A stretch of 64,000 nucleotides of DNA from Amycolatopsis bartoniae (GCF_014191255.1 NZ_JACHWH010000002.1:1-64000), one strand, 5' to 3'; positions 46,699 to 56,059 are shown, counted from the first letter of the stretch. Translations and numbers: made by a program. Notes: a model not told the origin generated them from the letters alone.

Positions 46699-47496
46699 AT
46701 GACGGTGGCGAAGCCCCGTACACCGGCCTCCGGCGGCGAGCTGACCGAGGACGAGAAGGTCTCGCTGTTCAAGCAGCTGGCGGCCACCGACCCCGCGGAC
46801 CCGCGCCGCGAGACCCTGCGCACCGCGCTGGTCACGGAGTACCTGTCGGTCGCCGAGCACATCGCCCGCCGCTTCAGCGGCCGCGGCGAGGCCTACGACG
46901 ACCTGGTGCAGGTCGCGCGCGTGGGCCTGATCAACGCGGTGGACCGGTTCGAACCCGAGCGCGGCAGCGACTTCCTGTCGTTCGCGGTGCCCACCATCAT
47001 GGGCGAGGTCCGCCGCCACTTCCGCGACGCGAGCTGGTCGGTCCGCGTACCCCGGCGGCTCAAGGAGCTGCACCTGCAGATCGGCCAGGTCAGCGGCGAG
47101 CTGGGCCAGCGCCTCGGCCGCGCGCCCACGCCGACGGAGATCGCCCGCGCGCTGGACCTCACGGTCGACGAGGTGAGCGAGGGTCTGCAGGCCGGAAACG
47201 CCTACTACGCCATCTCCGTGGACAAGCCCGCCGGAGAGGAAAGCGAATCCGCTTCGCTCGCGGACACCCTGGGCGAAGAGGACAACGGTCTCCAGTCGGT
47301 CGAGAACCACGAGGCGCTGCAACCACTTCTGCGTGACCTGCCCGAGCGCGAGCGCACGATCCTGATGCTGCGCTTCTTCGGCAACATGACGCAGACGCAG
47401 ATCGCCAAGCGCGTCGGCATCTCGCAGATGCACGTCTCGCGGCTGCTCGCCCAGACACTGCAGCACCTGCGCGAGAAGCTCACCGACGAGCCGTGA
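46699..47496 (+). CDS. SigB/SigF/SigG-family RNA polymerase sigma factor
   Basis: Group III sigma factor of 265 aa. Region 2 (EYLSVAEHIARRFSGRGEAYDDLVQVARVGLINAVDRFEPERGSDF), with -10 recognition FAVPTIMGEVRRHFRDASWSVRVPRRLKEL; region 3 (LGRAPTPTEIARALDLTVDEV); region 4 (LPERERTILMLRFFGNMTQTQIAKRVGISQMHVSRLL) for the -35. This class runs osmotic, oxidative and stationary-phase responses and is held by RsbW-like anti-sigma factors, of which one is encoded at 35590. The Clp gene follows after 39 bases and may be cotranscribed. Confidence 0.94.
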   Translation: MTVAKPRTPASGGELTEDEKVSLFKQLAATDPADPRRETLRTALVTEYLSVAEHIARRFSGRGEAYDDLVQVARVGLINAVDRFEPERGSDFLSFAVPTIMGEVRRHFRDASWSVRVPRRLKELHLQIGQVSGELGQRLGRAPTPTEIARALDLTVDEVSEGLQAGNAYYAISVDKPAGEESESASLADTLGEEDNGLQSVENHEALQPLLRDLPERERTILMLRFFGNMTQTQIAKRVGISQMHVSRLLAQTLQHLREKLTDEP

Positions 47497-47535
47497 GCCG
47501 TTTCGCGCCGGAAGGCGCCGGGTAGCCGCGAGGCC

Positions 47536-50040
47536 ATGACTGGTTTCTTCCCCGGCGGCGGCAGCCCCTTCGACCAGTTCCTGGCGCAGTTCTTCGGAAA
47601 CGCGATGCCCGGGCGGCGGCCGCAGTCCGTCGACATCACCCGGCTGCTGACCGACCAGGCCAGGGAACTGATCTCCGAGGCCGCGGAGAAGGCGGCCGAG
47701 CAGGGGCGTGCCGACGTCGACACCGAGCACCTGCTGTGGGCGGCCACGCAGGTGCCCGTGACGCGGCAGCTGCTGGAGAACGCGGGCGCGAAACCGGATG
47801 CCCTCGCGGGCGAGGTCGGCGGTCAGCCCGGCGCCGAGCGCACGACTCCGACGGCACTCGCGCCCGGCGCGAAGCGCGCGTTGCTGGACGCGCACGGCAT
47901 CGCCCGCAGCATGGGCTCTTCCTACATCGGCCCGCAGCACCTGTTGCTGGCGCTGGCGGTCAACCCGCAGTCCGCGGCGGGCCGCATCCTCGCGCGCGCC
48001 GGTGCCGATCCCCAGTCGCTGCAAAGCCCGCCCCCCGGACGCGCGCAGCAGGGCGGTTCCCGCACACAGCGCGGCGGCGACACCCCGACGCTGGACCAGT
48101 TCGGCCGGGACCTGACCGCGCAGGCGCGCGAGGGCGGCATCGACCCGGTGGTGGGGCGGGACGAGGAGATCGAGCAGACGATCGAGGTGCTTTCCCGTCG
48201 TACCAAGAACAATCCCGTCCTGATCGGCGAGGCGGGTGTCGGCAAGACGGCCATCGTCGAGGGGCTCGCGCAGCGGCTGGCCGACGGTGACGTACCCGAC
48301 AGCCTGGCCGGACGCCGTGTCGTGCAGCTGGACCTCACCGCGATGGTCGCCGGAACGCGGTACCGCGGCGACTTCGAGGAGCGGATGACCAGCCTGCTCA
48401 GCGAGATCCGGGGTCACCGCGACGACCTGATCGTGTTCATCGACGAGCTGCACACCGTCGTCGGCGCGGGCGCGTCGGAGGGTTCGATGGGCGCGGGCAA
48501 CATGCTCAAGCCCGCGCTGGCCCGCGGCGAGCTGCACATCGTCGGCGCGACCACGCTCGACGAGTACCGGCAGAACATCGAGAAGGACCCGGCACTCGAA
48601 CGGCGGTTCCAACCCATCCTGGTGCCCGAGCCGAGCGTGGAGGACACGATCTCGATCCTGCACGGGCTGCGCGACCGGTACGAGGCGCACCACCAGGTGC
48701 GGTTCACCGACGACGCGCTCACCGCGGCCGCGGACCTGTCCGACCGCTACCTCACCGACCGCTTCCTGCCGGACAAGGCCATCGACCTCATCGACCAGGC
48801 GGGTGCCCGCGTGCGGCTGCGTTCCGGCCGCAGGCCGAACCAGGTGCGTGAGCTGGAGGACCGTCTCGAACAGCTGACGCGTGTCAAGGACCAGGCCGTG
48901 GCGGAGGAGGACTTCGAGCGGGCTTCGCAGGCCCGCGACGAGATCGCGGCGATCCGGGAGCGGCTCCACGACGCCGACTCCCAGGGCAGGCCGACCGGCA
49001 CGATCGAGGTCACGCCCGAGGACATCGCCGAGGTGATCTCGCGGCTCACCGGGGTGCCGGTCCACCAGCTCACCGAGGACGAGCGCGATCGCCTGCTGCG
49101 TCTGGAGGAACACCTGCACCAGCGCGTGGTCGGCCAGGACGAGGCGGTCTCCGCGGTGGCCGAGGCCGTGCGCCGGTCGCGGGCGGGACTGTCCGAACCG
49201 GACCGTCCATTCGGGAGCTTCCTGTTCCTGGGGCCCACCGGTGTCGGCAAGACGGAGCTGGCGCGGGCGCTCGCCGAGGCGCTGTTCGGCGACCAGGACC
49301 GGATGATCCGGATCGACATGTCGGAGTACGGCGAGCGGCACACGGTCTCGCGGTTGATCGGCGCCCCGCCGGGCTACGTCGGGTACGAGGAGGCCGGGCA
49401 GCTGACCGAGGCCGTGCGGCGGCGGCCGTACTCGGTGGTGCTGCTCGACGAGGTCGAGAAGGCGCATCCGGAGATCTTCAACGTGTTGTTGCAGGTCCTC
49501 GACGACGGACGGCTGACCGACGGCCGCGGCCGCACGGTGAACTTCGGCAACACGGTGCTGATCATGACGAGCAACATCGGCTCGGAGCTGATCACCAGCG
49601 GCACGCAGGGCGCGCTGGGTTTCAGCCGCGCGGACGGAACCGACACCGACCGCCCGTTGCGGGAACGGCTGATGCGGCGGCTGCGGGAGACGTTCCGGCC
49701 GGAGTTCCTCAACCGGATCGACGAGATCATCGTGTTCCGCAAGCTCGACGCCGAGCAGCTGGAGCGGATCACGCGGTTGTTGCTGGAGCAGACCGAGCGG
49801 CGGGCGCACGCGCAGAACATCGCGGTCGAGTTCACGCCGGAAGCGGTTTCCTGGCTGGCGCGCGAGGGTTACCAGCCCGAGTTCGGTGCCCGTCCGATGC
49901 GCCGGACGATCCAGCGCGAGGTGGACAACCAGCTGTCCACGATGATGCTGCGCGGCGACGTCGGCCCCGGTTCGCGGGTGCGGGTGTCGGCCGGCGAGCA
50001 CGGCCTGTCCTTCGACGTCACCGCCTCGGTGGGAAAGTGA
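47536..50040 (+). CDS. ClpC-like AAA+ chaperone subunit
   Basis: Two-ATPase Hsp100 protein of 834 aa. A short phenylalanine/glycine-rich start ([18 protein letters not shown]) precedes a Clp_N double repeat ([27 protein letters not shown]). First [36 protein letters not shown]-like motif ([21 protein letters not shown]) lies between. Second [54 protein letters not shown]. It unfolds proteins for ClpP or for refolding. The unusual N-terminus and position after a stress sigma gene mark it as the stress paralog, not the main ClpC. Confidence 0.93.
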   Translation: MTGFFPGGGSPFDQFLAQFFGNAMPGRRPQSVDITRLLTDQARELISEAAEKAAEQGRADVDTEHLLWAATQVPVTRQLLENAGAKPDALAGEVGGQPGAERTTPTALAPGAKRALLDAHGIARSMGSSYIGPQHLLLALAVNPQSAAGRILARAGADPQSLQSPPPGRAQQGGSRTQRGGDTPTLDQFGRDLTAQAREGGIDPVVGRDEEIEQTIEVLSRRTKNNPVLIGEAGVGKTAIVEGLAQRLADGDVPDSLAGRRVVQLDLTAMVAGTRYRGDFEERMTSLLSEIRGHRDDLIVFIDELHTVVGAGASEGSMGAGNMLKPALARGELHIVGATTLDEYRQNIEKDPALERRFQPILVPEPSVEDTISILHGLRDRYEAHHQVRFTDDALTAAADLSDRYLTDRFLPDKAIDLIDQAGARVRLRSGRRPNQVRELEDRLEQLTRVKDQAVAEEDFERASQARDEIAAIRERLHDADSQGRPTGTIEVTPEDIAEVISRLTGVPVHQLTEDERDRLLRLEEHLHQRVVGQDEAVSAVAEAVRRSRAGLSEPDRPFGSFLFLGPTGVGKTELARALAEALFGDQDRMIRIDMSEYGERHTVSRLIGAPPGYVGYEEAGQLTEAVRRRPYSVVLLDEVEKAHPEIFNVLLQVLDDGRLTDGRGRTVNFGNTVLIMTSNIGSELITSGTQGALGFSRADGTDTDRPLRERLMRRLRETFRPEFLNRIDEIIVFRKLDAEQLERITRLLLEQTERRAHAQNIAVEFTPEAVSWLAREGYQPEFGARPMRRTIQREVDNQLSTMMLRGDVGPGSRVRVSAGEHGLSFDVTASVGK

Positions 50041-50047
50041 GCACTCC

Positions 50048-50287
50048 ATGACCCGCAGCAGCAACCCCGATCCGGACCCCGACAACACCCCGGGCCTCGA
50101 ACCGGGCGGCGGCGTGCAACCCGGTGACACCCCGCCGGACTCCGGCTCGACGACGCTCGGCCTGTCGAACCGGGAACCGCACCAGCCCAGGTCGGTCCCG
50201 TGGATCACGATTGTGATCGCGGTGATCCTGGCACTGCTGATCGCGGCCCTCGTGGTGTCCTCCGCCGTCGGCTGGCTGCACTTCTAG
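50048..50287 (+). CDS. DUF6480 family small membrane protein
   Basis: Protein of 79 aa: a disordered Pro/Asp/Gly-rich start (SNPDPDPDNTPGLEPGGGV, GDTPPDSGSTTLGLS) and one C-terminal membrane segment (WITIVIAVILALLIAALVVSSAVGWL). This matches the DUF6480 pattern of actinobacteria. The ATG lies 7 bases after the Clp stop with GTGAGCACTCC before it, so it is likely in the sigma-clp operon. Role unknown. Confidence 0.82.
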   Translation: MTRSSNPDPDPDNTPGLEPGGGVQPGDTPPDSGSTTLGLSNREPHQPRSVPWITIVIAVILALLIAALVVSSAVGWLHF

Positions 50288-50343
50288 GCGGTGCAAGCGG
50301 CGGCCGGGCGACCACGGCCTTCCAGCCCCGCCGGGGGCAGCGG

Positions 50344-50640
50344 CGGTGCGGCGCGGGCGGCAGGCGGTACGGCGGGTGCCGATCGGGGGGCGCGGCGCAG
50401 GCGGCGGTGCGGGCGGCGCAGGCGGCGGCGGCGCGGCGCAGGCGGCAGGCGGTACGGCGGGTGCCGATCGGGGGGCGCGGCGCAGGCGGCGGTGCGGGCG
50501 GCAGGCGGTACGGCGGGTGGCGGTGCCGGTCGGCGGCGCGGCGCAGGCGGCGATGCGGGCGGCAGGCGGTACGGCGGGTGGCGGTGCCAGTCGGCGGCGC
50601 GGCGCAGGCGGCGATGCGGCGCAGGCGGCAGGCCCGATCA
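50344..50640. repeat. GC-rich minisatellite, about four units of 56-85 bp
   Basis: Units with the core CAGGCGGTACGGCGGGTG begin at 50361, 50446, 50502 and 50563, separated by GCGGCGCAGGCGGCG-type sequence. The third and fourth units (about 61 bp) are almost identical to each other, as are the first two. All frames give repeats of Arg/Ala/Gly, but no frame has a ribosome site or normal codon bias, so this is non-coding. It follows the DUF6480 gene. Confidence 0.75.
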
Positions 50641-50658
50641 GCGCCTCCCAACCCGGCA

Positions 50659-51128
50659 CGGTTAACCGTTGACACCCAGGACCTCCCAGCCCGGCCTGCG
50701 CGGTTAACCGTTTACCGCCAACGCCTCCTGGACCCGGCATGGCTAGCCGCTCGCACCCAACGCCCCGCAACCCGGCACGGTTAACCGTCTACCGGCCAGC
50801 GCGTCCCAGACCGCCACGGCGACGGTTCACATCCGACGCCTCCCGGCGGCCAGACGGTTAACCGTTTACCGCCACCCCCTGGACTGACACGGCAAACCGT
50901 TTACGGCCAGCACCTCCAACACGGGACGGTTATCCGTCTACCGTCAGCACCTCCCAGTCCGGCGCGGTCGACCGTCTACCGCGAGCGCCTCCAGACCGAC
51001 GCGGCAACCGTTCACGCCCCGCCACCTCCCAGCCCGGGCGTGCGGTTAACCGTCTACCGCAGCCCTCTCAGGCCGACGGTTAACCGTTTACCGCCAGCGC
51101 CTCGCCGTCGCCGCGGTCGACGGTCCGG
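50659..51128. repeat. Degenerate 38-bp tandem array with GGTTAACCGT core
   Basis: At least twelve units with consensus CGGTTAACCGTYTACCGCC plus a less conserved half like AGCGCCTCCCAGACCGGCA. Core starts: 50659, 50701, 50739, 50778, 50818, 50855, 50890, 50927, 50965, 51002, 51043, 51077 and a worn one near 51113. Spacing is 34-42 bases. Some units are decayed (GGCTAGCCG, GGCAAACCG, GGTCGACCG), but the inverted symmetry of the core tends to be kept in several. The sequence between cores is related, not unique, so it is no CRISPR. No gene is seen in it. Confidence 0.85.
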
Positions 51129-51175
51129 CGCCGGTGCCTTCCGGCTCCGCGCGAGTGGCGGGTGGCGGATGGCGC

Positions 51176-52171
51176 TCAACGAGCACCTTCCAGCTCGGCG
51201 CGGCTGACGGTCACGAAGGCGATGCCGCGGCGCTGCCAGGTGTAGGTGACGGCGACCCCGTCGCACCAAGGGACGATGGCCGGGTAGGAGAACTCGGCCC
51301 GGCCACCGGTCTGGATGCCCGTCTCGGCCGGGACGATCGCGTCCGCGTCCGGCACCCGTTCTTCGAGCGTGACGGCCCGGAACCACCGTCGACCGTCGCT
51401 TGTGGACACCGACAGCACGAGCGGGTTGCGCGCGCCCCAGTCGGCGGCCACCGGGTTGTGCGCCAGCACCACGAGCCCGTCGTCGAGCCGGACCGCGTCG
51501 AGGCCACTGTTGTTGTTCGGCAGTTCCGTCGGCCGGGCGAGTGCCCACGTGCGGCCACCATCATCCGAAGTGGACTCGTACACGGCGCCCGCGGAACTGC
51601 GCAGCACCATCCGCACCTGGCCGCGGTCGTTCTGCCACACCGCGGGCTGGATGACGTTCGGCCCGGCGGGCACGTTTTCGCCGCGCTGCCACGTCTTTCC
51701 GCAGTCCTCGCTTCGATCGGCGAAGGCATCCCAGCGCTCCCCCTCGACGGACGCGGGCGCGAGCCAGGTGCCGTCGGCGAGCACGAGGAGTTTGTTCTTC
51801 ACCGGGCCGCGCCCGCCTCGGTCGCCGGGCACCAGCTCGCGTTCGGGCGAAAACGTGCGGCCGCCGTCGCGGGACTCGCGCACCATGGTCCGCCACCGCG
51901 GGATCGGCGAGCCCGCCTTGTAGAACAGCAGGACGCGGTCGCCGTCCGCGTGCAGCACGGGATTCCAGTGCGGCTCGTCCCCACCCGCGACCCGCCACGG
52001 CGTGCCCCAGGTGCCCTCGCGACGCGCCAGCCAGATGCCGACATCCGCGGCGCCCTCCCGCGAGCCACCGAACCACGCCACCAGCGCCGCGCCGCCACCC
52101 AGCGGCAACACGGTCGAGGCGTGCGAATGCGCGAACCGCGGATCGTCGCGCGCGACGAACTCCTTCTCCAT
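51176..52171 (-). CDS. Sialidase/neuraminidase-like BNR-repeat protein
   Basis: Six-bladed propeller of 331 aa in the exo-alpha-sialidase superfamily. Asp-box repeats are visible: SRDGGRTF, SEDCGKTW, SDDGGRTW and STSDGRRWF. Other stretches are AWFGGSREGAADVGIWLARR, GPVKNKLLVLADGTWLAPAS, PNVIQPAVWQNDRGQVRMVLR and NNNSGLDAVRLDDGLVVLAHNP. There is no signal peptide, so it should act in the cytoplasm, perhaps on an imported sugar. True sialidase activity is not assured; this family also includes rhamnosidase-like and other glycan hydrolases. A GGTTAACCGT-type repeat array lies on each side, and a palindrome CCGTTAACGG is 15 bases before the ATG. Confidence 0.85.
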   Translation of the reverse strand: MEKEFVARDDPRFAHSHASTVLPLGGGAALVAWFGGSREGAADVGIWLARREGTWGTPWRVAGGDEPHWNPVLHADGDRVLLFYKAGSPIPRWRTMVRESRDGGRTFSPERELVPGDRGGRGPVKNKLLVLADGTWLAPASVEGERWDAFADRSEDCGKTWQRGENVPAGPNVIQPAVWQNDRGQVRMVLRSSAGAVYESTSDDGGRTWALARPTELPNNNSGLDAVRLDDGLVVLAHNPVAADWGARNPLVLSVSTSDGRRWFRAVTLEERVPDADAIVPAETGIQTGGRAEFSYPAIVPWCDGVAVTYTWQRRGIAFVTVSRAELEGAR

Positions 52172-52185
52172 GCGGGTACTGTATA

Positions 52186-52608
52186 CCGTTAACGGTCAAC
52201 CCGACAGGCGCCGGTTAACAGTCAACCAAAGCACCGGCGCTCGAGCCGGATCCGGATGCGGCACCACTTCTTGAGAGGGGAAGCGTGCGTACGCGTAAGC
52301 CGCGGTTATCGGTCAACCGCGGACCCAGCCGCGATTGCGCAGGCTCCGGTTAACCGTCAACCGAGACACCGGCGCTCCCAACCGGCTTCGGGAGACGCCA
52401 CCACCCTTCAGCAGCGGCCTCGCGAGCAGGAGACATGCGGGAGCGCACAAGTCGCGGTTAACCGTCAACCAAGACGCCCGGCTCCGACCGGATTCGGAGA
52501 CGACACCACTCCTCCGGCCACCCGTCTCACGAGCGGGAGGCGTGCGGATGCGTAAGCCGCGGTCAACAGTCAACCCAATGCAGATCCCAGCCGCGGTTAA
52601 CCGTCAAC
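52186..52608. repeat. Second GTTAAC array; about 105-bp units derived from the next gene's 3' end
   Basis: Cores GGTTAACCGTCAACC or variants at 52186, 52211, 52302, 52346, 52454, 52559 and 52593. Between them are 90-108-base units (52211-52301, 52346-52453, 52454-52558) that align with each other and with the last 70 bases of the SCO6745-family gene (52609-52680): each has CACCGGCGCTCC, CCGG, then a GGCACCRCT-like stretch and a CTCGCGAG-like stretch. So decayed copies of the gene end plus its downstream palindrome have accumulated here. No gene in between. Confidence 0.8.
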
Positions 52609-53466
52609 TCAGGGCGCCGGTGCTCCCACCGGATTGGGATAGGGCACCGCTCCCCCGGCGAGCCGCTTCGCGAGGGGGCGCAGCACGGCATCGACGCGAG
52701 CCAGTTCGGCCTCCGTCGCGGCCGCGTATGCCTGCGCGGCCAGCTCGTCGGTGCGGCGCTCGATGTGCTCGCGCAGGCGCCGGCCCTCCTCGGTCAGTCC
52801 GTCCGCCACCAGGCCGCGCTCGACGAGCCGGGCGTGCGCCGCCGACCACTCGTCGTCCGTCCACCCTCGATGAGGTAGGACGAGGTCGCGACTGCCGTCC
52901 GCCGCGTCACGTAGGACGTGTGCCTCCAGTCCGCCGATGCCCTCCGCCACCAGGACCGCCACGTGCCCGTCGCCGCGGTGTTCTCGCAGCGCCGTGGTCG
53001 CGAGCCACAACGCGGCCACCGGGTCCTCGGGCTCCGGCAGGTCCGCGTTCGCCGCGCCGAGCGGGCGCCCCTCCCAGCTCGCTGAGCGGACGATCCGCCA
53101 CAACACGGAAACGACCTCGGCCAGTGGCTCGCGGTCCAGGCCCGGCAGGTGCTCGCGCAGCGCCGTGACCGCGCCCGCCAGCCTCGCGGTCAGCGCCTGC
53201 TCCGGTGGCACGACGGCCCAGATCGCCGGGACCGTGCGCGCCAGGAACGACGGGGCGAAGTTGTGGAAGGCGGCCACGACGGGGCCGAGGGTGACCGCAC
53301 CGAGCGGCGCCGCCCGGGTCGCAACGTAGCCCCGCCAGAAACCCCGCAGCCCGGCGGCTTCGTGCGCCGCCCGCGCCTGCGGCGTGAAGTAGGTGACGTC
53401 GTGGACCGCCTCCAGCACGGCCCACAGCTCCCGCGCTCGGATCACGACTGTGTGATCAGGTGACAT
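52609..53466 (-). CDS. SCO6745-family protein
   Basis: Protein of 285 aa, mostly helical: ARELWAVLEAVHDVTYFTPQARAAHEAAGLRGFWRGYVATRAAPLG, VVAAFHNFAPSFLARTVPAIW, LWLATTALREHRGDGHVAVL and WTDDEWSAAHARLVERGLV. These are the marks of the SCO6745 family, which has a winged-helix-like C-terminal half (TEEGRRLREHIERRTDELAA); its role is not known. The ATG is at 53466. The 3' end is the source of the repeats at 52186-52608. Confidence 0.88.
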   Translation of the reverse strand: MSPDHTVVIRARELWAVLEAVHDVTYFTPQARAAHEAAGLRGFWRGYVATRAAPLGAVTLGPVVAAFHNFAPSFLARTVPAIWAVVPPEQALTARLAGAVTALREHLPGLDREPLAEVVSVLWRIVRSASWEGRPLGAANADLPEPEDPVAALWLATTALREHRGDGHVAVLVAEGIGGLEAHVLRDAADGSRDLVLPHRGWTDDEWSAAHARLVERGLVADGLTEEGRRLREHIERRTDELAAQAYAAATEAELARVDAVLRPLAKRLAGGAVPYPNPVGAPAP

Positions 53467-53598
53467 CGTGAATCGCCTCCAGCATGATCCAGAGGCCGCG
53501 TCCGCCGATCACGGCCGCGGCCTGAAGTACGTGACCGGGGTGGGGTTGTGGGGTGGTGGTGCCGGTGATGGGTGTGCGGGTTTTGTGGGATGTGCTGG

Positions 53599-53690
53599 AG
53601 CTGCCTGATCACGCGGGCATGACCGGCGTGCGGGGTCTGTGCGCGGTGCTGGGGCGATCTGCGATGTCACGGCCGCGTGATCAGGCAGCT
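53599..53690. repeat. 18-bp perfect inverted repeat reaching into the thioesterase gene
   Basis: AGCTGCCTGATCACGCGG (53599-53616) and its exact complement (53673-53690), with 56 bases between. The right arm is the last coding part of the thioesterase gene (stop at 53667-53669), so the left arm is an inverted copy of a gene end. It could work as a terminator on the minus strand. The rest of the 200-base gap is G/T-rich and shows no gene. Confidence 0.65.
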
Positions 53691-54164
53691 GCCCGAGCCG
53701 GTGGCGAGCAGCGTGCCTTGCGCGTCCCGCAGTTCCGCCTCTCCGAAGCCCACCCGCGAGCCGACCTTCACCACATAGCCACGCGCCTGCAGCTCGCCCG
53801 CCGACGGGTGGATCGCCTTCAGATAGCTCACCTTCAGGTCGATGGACGAGTAGAACACCCCCGCGGGCAGCTTGGTGTGCACCGCACACCCGATCGCCGA
53901 GTCCAGCATCGTCGCCGCCACGCCGCCGTGCACCATGCCGATCGGGTTGTACAGCGACTCGTCCGCCTCGGCGGCGAAGACCACCTCGCCGTCGCTCACG
54001 CTGACCAGCCGCATCCCCAGGTGCGCCGCGATCGGCGCGCCGGGGATCCGGCCCTCCGCGATCTCGGTCAGGTACGCCAGGCCCGGCATGCTCCGGCCCC
54101 GCTCCGCCGCCGCCAGCGGGTCCTCCCACGTGATCGTCTTCTGCCGCACTGCCTCGACCGTCAT
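53667..54164 (-). CDS. PaaI-family hotdog-fold thioesterase
   Basis: Protein of 165 aa, hotdog fold: IAAHLGMRLVSVSDGEVVF, the active-site stretch ESLYNPIGMVHGGVAATMLDSAIGCAVHTKL, YSSIDLKVSYLKAIHP and GYVVKVGSRVGFGEAEL. It hydrolyses acyl-CoA thioesters, probably of aromatic or medium-chain acids. The ATG at 54164 has AGGAGGG four bases away. It is followed upstream by the amidase gene on the same strand, 47 bases away; the short gap has TAAGACG/CGTCTTA, a possible palindromic regulator site. Confidence 0.92.
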   Translation of the reverse strand: MTVEAVRQKTITWEDPLAAAERGRSMPGLAYLTEIAEGRIPGAPIAAHLGMRLVSVSDGEVVFAAEADESLYNPIGMVHGGVAATMLDSAIGCAVHTKLPAGVFYSSIDLKVSYLKAIHPSAGELQARGYVVKVGSRVGFGEAELRDAQGTLLATGSGSCLITRP

Positions 54165-54211
54165 CAAGCCCTCCTAAGACGCCTGTCATAGCCCACCTTA
54201 TGACATTCGTC

Positions 54212-55618
54212 TTAGTCCGTCACGGGGCGCCGCTCACCGAACCCCGTGGCCCGCTCGAACGCGTGCCCCGCCTGCAGCACGGCGAAATCGGCCCGGTGCG
54301 GCCCCACGATCTGGACGCCGACGGGCAAACCGGCACCCGTGAACCCGGCGGGCACCGCCAGCGCGGGGCACCCGGTGGCGGACACGAAGTACGCCGAGCG
54401 CATCCAGTCGAGGTACGTCTCCATCGGCTCGCCGTCGATCTCCACCGGATACTCGAGGCCGGCGTCGAACGGCGGCACCTGGCTGACCGGCAGCACGAGG
54501 AAGTCGTAGCGCGTGAAGAACTCGTGCACCCGCTGGAACAGTTCCGTCCGCAGCACCTCCGCGCGGCCGAGGTCCGGTCCGGTCAGCCTGCGGCCCTCCT
54601 CGACGTTCCACCGGATCGACTCCTTGACCATCCCGGTTCCCAGCAGCGGCCCGAACCGCACCCCGAACTGCCACGCCCGCAGCGTCCGGAACACCTCGTC
54701 CGCGCCGGAGAAGTCCGGGCAGTCCCGCTCCACGCGGCACCCGAGCTCCTCGAACACCTTCGCCGACGCCTCCACCACCGCCCGCACCTCGCGGTCCACC
54801 CGCACACTCCCGCCCAGGTCCGGCGACCACGCCACGCGCGCCCCGGCAAGGTCCCGGGCCAGCGGCCGGGCGAACGAAGATCCCGGCTCCGCCAGGGAAA
54901 TCGGCGAACGCGGGTCCGGCCCGGCGAGCACCGACAGCAGCAGCGCCGCGTCCTCCACCGACCGGGCCATCGGCCCCTGCACGGAAAGCGTGCTCCACGC
55001 CAGCTTCGCGGGCACGGTCGGCACCCGCCCCGGCGACGGCCGGAACCCGACGACATTGGTGAAGGACGCGGGATTGCGCAGCGAGCCGCCCATGTCGCTG
55101 CCGTCGGCCAGCGGGTGCATCCCGCAGGCCAGCGCCACCGCCGCACCGCCGCTGCTGCCGCCCGCCGAGCGACTCAGGTCGTACGGGTTGCGCGTCAGTC
55201 CGAACACCGGGTTGAAGGTGTGCGACCCGGCCGCCCACTCCGGCACGTTCGTCTTGCCGATGGTGATCGCGCCCGCCGCCCGCATCCGCGCCACCACCAG
55301 CTCGTCCCGCTCGGGCACGTGGTCGGCGAACAGCGGCGAACCGTAGGTGGTGCGGATGCCCGCGGTGTCGTGGGTGTCCTTGTGCGCCACCGGAAGCCCG
55401 TGCAGCGGTGGCAGTTCCACACCGGAGGCGGCGCGCTCGTCGGCCTCGTGCGCCTCGGCCAGCGCACGCTCCGCGACGAGCGTGACGACGGCGTTCACGG
55501 CCGGGTTCACGCGCTCGATCCGGTCCAGGTGCGCCCGCACCACTTCGCGTGCGGACAGCTCGCGGGCGGCCAGCGCGGCCCGCAGCCGGGTCGCGGGCAG
55601 GAAGCAGATTTCGTCCAT
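54212..55618 (-). CDS. Amidase (amidase signature family)
   Basis: Enzyme of 468 aa that splits carboxamides. The Ser-cisSer-Lys triad is visible: Lys in LPVAHKDTHDTAGI, the Ser of SRSAGGSSGGAAVALA and the cis-Ser/nucleophile in DGSDMGGSLRNPASFTNVVG. The remaining family stretches are PTVPAKLAWSTLSVQGPMARSV and FVSATGCPALAVPAGFTGAGLPVGVQIVGPHRAD. The ATG at 55618 (MDEICFLPATRLR) is the usual start; a start at 55636 adds 6 residues. Substrate unknown. Divergent from the ArsR-type gene with a 44-base gap. Confidence 0.94.
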   Translation of the reverse strand: MDEICFLPATRLRAALAARELSAREVVRAHLDRIERVNPAVNAVVTLVAERALAEAHEADERAASGVELPPLHGLPVAHKDTHDTAGIRTTYGSPLFADHVPERDELVVARMRAAGAITIGKTNVPEWAAGSHTFNPVFGLTRNPYDLSRSAGGSSGGAAVALACGMHPLADGSDMGGSLRNPASFTNVVGFRPSPGRVPTVPAKLAWSTLSVQGPMARSVEDAALLLSVLAGPDPRSPISLAEPGSSFARPLARDLAGARVAWSPDLGGSVRVDREVRAVVEASAKVFEELGCRVERDCPDFSGADEVFRTLRAWQFGVRFGPLLGTGMVKESIRWNVEEGRRLTGPDLGRAEVLRTELFQRVHEFFTRYDFLVLPVSQVPPFDAGLEYPVEIDGEPMETYLDWMRSAYFVSATGCPALAVPAGFTGAGLPVGVQIVGPHRADFAVLQAGHAFERATGFGERRPVTD

Positions 55619-55662
55619 CGTCCGATGATGGGCCACGCGGGCGGGAGTGAGACCATGGGCGC

Positions 55663-56019
55663 ATGCCCGAGGAGCCGGAACGACGCGCGATCGACCCCGC
55701 CGCCGTCGCGGCCGCGCTCGACGGGCTGGGCGACCGCGCGGTGGTGCACCAGTGGGCGGAACGCTTTTCGATCCTCGCCGACCCGTCGCGGCTCACCCTG
55801 CTCGTGTGTATCCACTACGCGCGGGAGATCGCTGTGACGGATCTCGCGGTGGCGGCGGGCATGACCGACACGGCGGTCTCCCAGGCCCTGCGGCTGCTGC
55901 GCGCCCACGGCCTGGTGACGGGCCACCGGACCGGCCGCGTGGTGCGCTACCGCCTCGCCGACGCCACGGTGCACGAGCTCATCCACCACGTCCGGCCCCA
56001 CCCCGGCAACCTGGCGTAG
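55663..56019 (+). CDS. ArsR-family helix-turn-helix metal sensor
   Basis: Regulator of 118 aa: [68 protein letters not shown]. The C-terminal helix [14 protein letters not shown] has an Asp and several His placed as in the alpha-5 site of CzrA/NmtR-type sensors for zinc, nickel or cobalt. No metal exporter gene adjoins; the divergent gene is an amidase, which may or may not be its target. Starts at the ATG 55663. Confidence 0.9.
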   Translation: MPEEPERRAIDPAAVAAALDGLGDRAVVHQWAERFSILADPSRLTLLVCIHYAREIAVTDLAVAAGMTDTAVSQALRLLRAHGLVTGHRTGRVVRYRLADATVHELIHHVRPHPGNLA

Positions 56020-56059
56020 AGAGCGGCGAGAACACGGTCGGCCAGGTACCGTGCGAGGC

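Noticed and set aside
50291..50672. Arg/Gly/Ala-rich proteins encoded by the minisatellite
   Set aside because: All frames stay open because of the repeats; there is no translation signal and codon bias is that of the repeat only.
50659..51128. CRISPR array
   Set aside because: Repeats are degenerate, the sequence between them is itself repeated and not unique, and no cas gene is present.
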